A DNA stretch of 64,000 nt from Lagopus muta (taxonomy: Eukaryota > Chordata > Aves > Galliformes > Phasianidae): NCBI RefSeq assembly GCF_023343835.1, contig NC_064433.1:136427957-136491956 (forward strand), given 5' to 3'. Numbering within the stretch: position 1 is the stretch's first letter; each line of letters starts with the position of its first letter. Below the pieces are notes generated by a model, which saw only the letters and a list, made by a program, of their open reading frames with translations, was not told where the DNA came from and did no database searches. The position numbers and the translations under genes were made by a program. This document shows, piece after piece, positions 12,166 to 64,000 of the stretch.

Positions 12166-15100
12166 TAAACCCACCTAAGCTCTGTGTTGCCTTCAAAACG
12201 TGTTTAAAGGCAATCTGATGTGGGTAGAATGCATCTAGGCCCAGCTGTGTACAATCACTGAAACTTAATGGTCTGTTCTCTCTTTAAGTGATGTATCTGT
12301 GTGTATATGTATCTCATCCAATCCTAAACAGTGACCACTGATTTGTCATCTTTCAGGTAAAATTGACTGCACTGTCACATAGCTTCTGATGTTGCCTGGT
12401 ATTTTTATAGACAACATTTTTAAGAAATTCCTTCCCCTTATTTTTTGTGAAGAAAAAAAAAAAGGTATAGTCATTAGATGTTGGTGTAGTAATGGAGATA
12501 CAGAGCCCAGACATATGATCACTTTGTAATTCAATGTAATTCAATGCTTTTTCTTATCTGAGTTGTTGAGGATATAGTTTCCTCTTACAAGGACTTATTT
12601 TACTATTTCGGGCATTAGAAAATGTGCCAACAGCAGCGTGCTTGTTTTCTCAAAATGACTGCCATGTCATCCTTCTCATTACAGCGTACTCTAGATTCAT
12701 CAGAATCCTTTCTGCTCCCAAGCTGCCTTTGCACATTTTCACTTAGTACTACTTGGAAATGTGGTTTAGCTACCAATAGCTGCTGAATCAAGGTCAGTTC
12801 TTCTAGACTGCCGGTCATCTCAGTTCACTTACACTTCCTATTTTCATGAACATGCCTAAAGATTAAATGTAGCCTGGGGGTCTGCCTTTCTATTTTGATG
12901 ATATTGCTATAAACAAGCCTTCTTATTGTTATACTGAATATAACATATGTATATAACAAATATGTATTTTTATCTGTCCCTTTCTAGAGACAGAAGTATT
13001 TTGATTTTCATTTATTTTTTTTTTTTTTCCTCCAGCACTTGTAGCAGTCTTTATTCTCACTGTCTAATACCAAAAGCAGAAGTTAGTTAGTCAGCTTTAA
13101 AAAGGACGTAAGTAGCATGAATGGTCAAGTGTTCAAATGAGTCATCTGCAGAGGAGTGGACATGAATGGAAGTGAGACTTTGGTTGTTCCCATTTCTTTT
13201 AATCACTCCTTTGAAACCTGCCCTGGGAGTGAAGTAAGGTCTGTCAGAATACAATATGAAGAGAGAGGCACCATGGCATGTTTAGGTTTTCTACTTGATA
13301 ATCTTCCTTTCTACTGAAAAAAAAAAGTAGGCATTTATAAACTGAAAAATGATAGATTGTTGGATTATTACCAACTATTATCAATATATATGTTGCATCA
13401 AGCAATAACATTATGGCAAGAAGTTGGTAATTAAAGAACATAAGACTCCAGCAGTAAATGATGTTGATCTTATATGCTATGGATCGTTAGCTTTTATAGC
13501 AGTGTAGAGACTGCACTGTATCCAAGTTCCACATTATTGCCAACAGTTCTGACTTGGTGTTTGTTAGTCTATTTTCCTAATGAAACATGTCTCATGCAAA
13601 CATATTGCCCATCAGCCTCACTGCTCTAATATTTGCTGGGTAACACCAAGCAAACTTGGTAGCAGTGTAAGATATAAACAAATGTAAAATGCTGCTTCTG
13701 TGAAGGCTGGTATGCACATGCAGCCCAGAGTCCCAAGTGAGTGCTGTCACCAAGGGAATAACAGTCCTTACCCAGCCCTCATGCATTTTGAGATGCTGAG
13801 CAGTGTGTGCAGTTCCAGATACACCATGGTATGTCTCTGGCACCAGATATGGATGCAGAATGGCTCTTTAAGGGGGAGAACAGAGGAAATGCCCACACTG
13901 AGACTCGGTACAAACTGGTGTGCAAAGCTCAGGCAGAACGCTAGTATGGAAGACAGAATACAGATTGAGAATCTTTTTCTTGGAAAGAACTTCCGTGAAA
14001 CATGACTCCATTTTTTTGCTGTAGCCTTTTGCTGAACATTATCTCACTTCACAGGGTTATTTTCTTTTCAAAGAGATTTGTCCAGAAATAGATAATTGAA
14101 GCTACAGTACAGAGTCTGCTCTCCATAGTACACCTGTCAAGGACCATAAACCTCCAAGTAGGTCTCTTTGCGTAACAAATTGACACACTAAACTTCACCA
14201 AAGGTTGTGTAATTTTTTTTTCAGAGAGACACAGCACTAGGATTGGCAGAAAGAAGGAAGCTGAAGCAGACCAAAGGAGTTAGATTATAAACATGGGTTT
14301 AGACACAGGTAATACCGCGTGAGATAAAAGACAGAATGAGGGCCACGTGGCACAAGGAGTGGACAGGAAGAAGGCTGTTAGTGGCTGATAGCAAAACTTT
14401 AATTGCCAGACTCAGGAAGAACCTAGAACCATCAGCCATCGACTTGTGTTCACACACCTGCTTTCCTTCAGAAAACACTGAGATGAAAAACTGGCTTTTT
14501 AAAAACATGTAATATATGCCTGGTTGAACTAAAATGGAGGTTTAAGATAAACTGAATTAAACTGGAAGATTTTGTCAAGATTCATGGATTCCTCCTTGTA
14601 TCCCGGACTCCTGCTGCTATTTTTATTATTCCATAGAAGAGGATTGCTACATAATTTGCTCCAAGGATGTTGAACTGCCCTGATTCAGGCTTTCCAGACA
14701 TTTTCTACTGAATGTAGATGTACTGCAGATGAAATCTGTTACTTTGCTGCAGCCTGATGTCTTCATCACTAAGCAATCTTCCAGGAAGAAATTTTTAGCA
14801 ATGTCATCCATGCGGTCACAGATACATCCATGGGGCACAGTGAACCAAACAGCCACTATCAACCAAAAACTGGTTGAGACAGGCTGCTCAGCCAAATTCT
14901 ATCAGCAGCCTACAAAAAAACAAACCAAACCAAAACAAAAAATCAACAACAACCCAGTGCAGATATGTTGGTGTGAAATAGTGATTACCATGCTGACTGA
15001 TAAGGTAACCAATTTCCTATTTGCTCAGCAAATACAGAATTCCAGGAGAAGTTTGAGGAAGCCAAATTGAAAATGAAGGCCACAGAACAAGAGCTGTGAC

Positions 15101-15794
15101 CACAGCTGTCAATCTCCCAAAGCTTCTGAACCTCTGAATCCACTTCCAGAGCACTTTGGAAGAGTTAAAATCTTAAGACTGAGTTATATCTTTGCAGGTT
15201 GCGCTGGGTAAGGAGAGCAAACCAACTCTGTTGGTTTTAATTCCTATAAGGAGAAATGCACAACTATGCAGAATGACTCCACAGCGCTGCTTCTTGAGAT
15301 TATTTATGGGGAAGGTGGGGGAGAATACAGTTAGGGACAAAGGGCATACATCACAGAATGATAGGCTTCAATATTGCCACTGCTCATGGAACAACTCCTT
15401 TCTAATTGCTACAGCAAAGTAATTAGGCCAAGGAGGCCTAGGCTATGGCAATTAAGAAAAATTGCACATCTCAGCACTTTTTATCAGTCAATTAACATCT
15501 CTTCGTACGGCAGAATTGTGTTAATTTTCAGGATGGCACCACTGCTCTTAATATATGGTTTAAACCTATTGAACCAGGAAGATGGCTTCAGAAAGGGAAG
15601 GCAATACATGTTCACTGCTGCGTATCAGTTACTGTCTGAAACTGCCAACTTTTTATGTGGTTAAAGCCTCTGCCCATTACATCTCCGAGGCACATGTTCC
15701 TTCTTGTTTTAGAAGTCTAGAAAGATGGAGCTGACTGGTTTTTGCAAGTGTGGAAATAAACTCAAGTGCCACATTCTAACAAAGGCTAAGAAAT
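12166..15794. other. Intergenic sequence between LAMP1 promoter and CUL4A 3' end
   Basis: A-T rich sequence with poly-A and poly-T runs (near 12453 and 13013). Open frames up to 113 codons (for example around 14729-15070) have no domain I recognise and overlap frames on the other strand. No gene is supported. Confidence 0.65.
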
Positions 15795-17274
15795 CTAATA
15801 CGCATCAAAGATTTTATTTGAATTAACTGGGTTCAAATATTAAAATAAGTCTACATTAAATTACAATATTAAATATTTTTTAAATACAAGAAACTGAATG
15901 TTTTTAGTTCCTAAACACAAAAGGGAACGAAAACAATTCAGAAGAATGGGATACAAGTAATGACACCAGATGACAGAATGAGGACTCCACTATGTAAATC
16001 TGTGAGATGTCAAATCTCAGCAATGTTTAATTTGAGATGGTGGCCTTCCAACTGATACACAAAATCCACGTGGCATAAGCTTAGTAAAGTATCTCTCAGA
16101 AAATATTGCTGTTATAATTCTCATTTATGCCATGATCAAAACTCCTTTGGTAGTTCTTTTTCAGAATGAAACACACCGGTATGCAAATCTGGGAAATAAA
16201 CAGTATCTTGTAAGCAGTACCACAAAAAGTATCATCTTTATAGTTGCAGTTATCTAACAGATCTACAATGTCTTTCATTCTTTAATTCAAATCCACTTAC
16301 ATATATACAATACGTAACAAAATACTCACAAAATCCTCGGTCTTTCAAGACAAAAAACTATGCTTTCACAACATCAAGACCATAAAAGTCTTTTTTTTTA
16401 AAAAAGGTTTGTTTCTTAAAGTGGATCACACTGTACAGTAGTTTCCCTGTATGTGATTTTAAAGGCAAAACTAAATGTTGTGGCAAGTACATAAATAGTG
16501 ATAAAAACAAGCTGCCCTAAAATGAGGTAGGGCATCTGACTCAATCTAATCCTTGCCACTCAACCCAGCACAAATAGTAATAAAATAATAATTATATCTT
16601 ATCTAAATAATCCAACAACTCACTACACACACACTTGTCCTCTTGGCACATAAAGGATCTCACTTCAAAACCTGATTTATCAAACCAGACTGAAGTTCAT
16701 AATCATTTGAAAGAAAATTAAACGAACACAAGATTGAGAGTTTTCATGATGCATAATTTCAAAAACTCAGTGTATTTCAACAACACTGTTTGTACATAAG
16801 TGTTCATCAATTAGGGATTTTTAAAAAGTTACCCAAGTTTGTCACTGTAGCTAAAGAATGCAGCATATAGGGTCCTTATGGATGCAGCTAGAACAGAGAA
16901 ATGAAAAAAAAACAGACTTGCATCCTTCACAAACATATGTCTTGCACAGGTAATTTTACCTTTCCATCCAACTTCAATGACATTGTTAAGCAAAACAGTA
17001 AAAATAAATTTTCAAGAACCAAAAAGAACAAACAAGTATCTAAAAGAAACAAAAATGTGACATTTAAAACTAATAAGGAGTCTTGATAAGGATGATCAAT
17101 TAATGTCATTTTGCTTCTTGTCCACAGCAGTGCATGCAGCTGGTTGAATAATACACATCAACCTGAAATCTGCTAAAAAGAAAGTCTTGAACAGCATAGG
17201 TATTCGGTGTCCTGAAGATATATTTGGATGATTTTTTATTATTATTATGATTTTTAATATGTATTTCCTCTTCG
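15795..17274 (-). other. CUL4A: Probable CUL4A 3' untranslated region
   Basis: A-T rich sequence follows the CUL4A stop. On the minus strand AATAAA occurs at 17240-17235, only 35 nt after the stop and probably too close. A second AATAAA is at 15818-15813, followed by a G/T-rich stretch, and is my preferred cleavage signal. An ATTAAA at 16031-16026 is an alternative. The extent is inferred. Confidence 0.4.
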
Positions 17275-52075
<34,801 letters not shown>

Positions 52076-52709
52076 CTCCGCCCCGGGCGCCGTGTCCGGC
52101 CGGGGCAAGGCGCTGCGCTGGGCTGGGCCGCCCGGTCCCCGCCTCCGCTCTCTTCCTCCTCCTCCACCGCCCGCCCTCCTTCCTTCCCTCCCTCCCCTCT
52201 GCTCCGGCCCTGCCTGCGGACAGCAGCTCAGCCCTCTCCGAGAGCTTCCCACCGGCTCCCTGGCGGCCCCATTCACAAGATGGCTCCCGGGGCGGACAGC
52301 AGCGGAGCGGAGAAGCTCCGGCAGACCCTCGGTGCGAGCCTCTTACAAACAACGGCGTGGCGAACTTATTTATTCAGCTTTTTGGACAACAGATTGCTAA
52401 AGAGCGCGGCTGTCATCTCCTCGAAACGCGAGCACTGCGGCTCCGAGAATACAACAATCAGCCCCGAGGCGCACAGGTGATACCGAGCTGCGCAACGAAC
52501 GACGCAAACCCCTCCCGCCACCCCACCCACTGAGGTGCATACGCCCGATGCACGTGTTTATGCCTAACGCGCGGTCTGGCCCCGCCTACTGCTATTTGCC
52601 ATTGGCTGCCGCGAAAGGCCACGCCTCCCAAGCGGCACTGGGGGCGGGGAAGACGAGAGGCGGTGTTGTCGCTACTGTGTCACGTGGGGTGCTCTGGCCT
52701 ATGCTAGCG

Positions 52710-52759
52710 CCGGAAGTACCTCGGGGACTGCCGGAAGTATCTCCGTGACTACCGGAAGT
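52710..52759 (+). promoter_or_regulatory. PCID2: Three ETS/GABP sites at exact 21-bp spacing
   Basis: CCGGAAGT occurs at 52710-52717, 52731-52738 and 52752-52759, all on the plus strand. The spacing is exactly 21 bp, two DNA helical turns, so the sites face the same side of the helix. The spacers are partly alike (ACCTCGGGGACTG and ATCTCCGTGACTA), which suggests a duplicated unit. The array ends 18 bp before the first ATG of the PCID2 leader. Confidence 0.8.
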
Positions 52760-52777
52760 GCCGCTCTGCGCCGCGCC

Positions 52778-52962
52778 ATGGCTGGGAGGTTGGTCTGTGT
52801 CGGGTTTGGGGGTTGTGGGAGAGGTTCGAGTAGAAGCGCAGTGAGAACGGGGACATCTCCGTCCCGTTCTACCTGAGCGCGAGGAGGAGGAGGTGTCACT
52901 GGGGTGCCAGCGCCTTCCTTTCTCTAAGATTCCGGTTCTTTTGCAGAAGGCGATTTATTTAG
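52778..52962 (+). other. PCID2: Probable PCID2 5' leader exon junction with an 8-codon upstream reading frame
   Basis: An ATG at 52778 sits in a strong initiation context (GCGCCATGG). If the donor after 52788 (GGGAG|GTTGGT) joins the acceptor before 52947 (TTTTGCAG), this frame runs through codons for MAGRRRFI and stops at TAG 52960-52962. That is 22 nt before the PCID2 start at 52985. The acceptor is clear. The donor is the closest plausible one; another at AGCGCA|GTGAGA near 52840 is possible and would lengthen the upstream frame. Confidence 0.5.
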
Positions 52963-52984
52963 GACTCTTGCCCCTTCTATCCCA

Positions 52985-63988
<11,004 letters not shown>

Positions 63989-64000
63989 TAGGCAGAGATT

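Noticed and set aside
14647-15070. Overlapping open frames on both strands between LAMP1 and CUL4A (82 and 113 codons)
   Set aside because: No motifs, no retroviral or transposon domains, no promoter or splice context; probably chance.

Overview
The window is vertebrate nuclear DNA, almost certainly from a bird. It holds spliced exons with long introns, two CpG-rich promoters, several CR1 retrotransposon copies with the typical CR1 3' end, and the remains of a mariner transposon. The first part of LAMP1 resembles the chicken lysosomal protein LEP100, but I did not fix the species.

Three genes are present, in an order that matches the LAMP1-CUL4A-PCID2 block of human 13q34. LAMP1 is on the minus strand: coding exons 1-4 lie at 500-10728 and the rest is beyond the left edge. 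CUL4A is on the minus strand and complete: 20 coding exons at 17275-52075, giving 763 codons with every exon phase consistent. PCID2 is on the plus strand: 13 coding exons at 52985-63937 give 370 codons, and only the last coding exon is beyond the right edge. CUL4A and PCID2 are divergent and share one CpG-island promoter at about 51.4-52.9 kb. LAMP1 has its own CpG-island promoter at about 10.2-11.1 kb, with a perfect cAMP response element and a TFEB/CLEAR-like box. About 5 kb between LAMP1 and the CUL4A 3' end is intergenic and holds two CR1 copies facing opposite ways.

The most notable observation is that CUL4A intron 3 and PCID2 coding intron 4 both fit the minor (U12-type) AT-AC class. 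Both begin with the same 12 bases, have a U12-like branch site close to the end, and finish in AC. In both cases only AT-AC splicing restores the conserved protein. So two head-to-head genes under one promoter region both depend on the minor spliceosome. The PCID2 side of that promoter has three ETS-type CCGGAAGT sites exactly 21 bp apart, just upstream of a probable 8-codon upstream reading frame.

Functionally the genes are not a pathway: LAMP1 is a lysosomal membrane glycoprotein, CUL4A is the scaffold of CRL4 ubiquitin ligases, and PCID2 is a TREX-2-associated PCI protein in mRNA export. Most of the remaining sequence is intronic. Apart from the repeats listed I see no further genes, tRNAs or other RNA genes in it.
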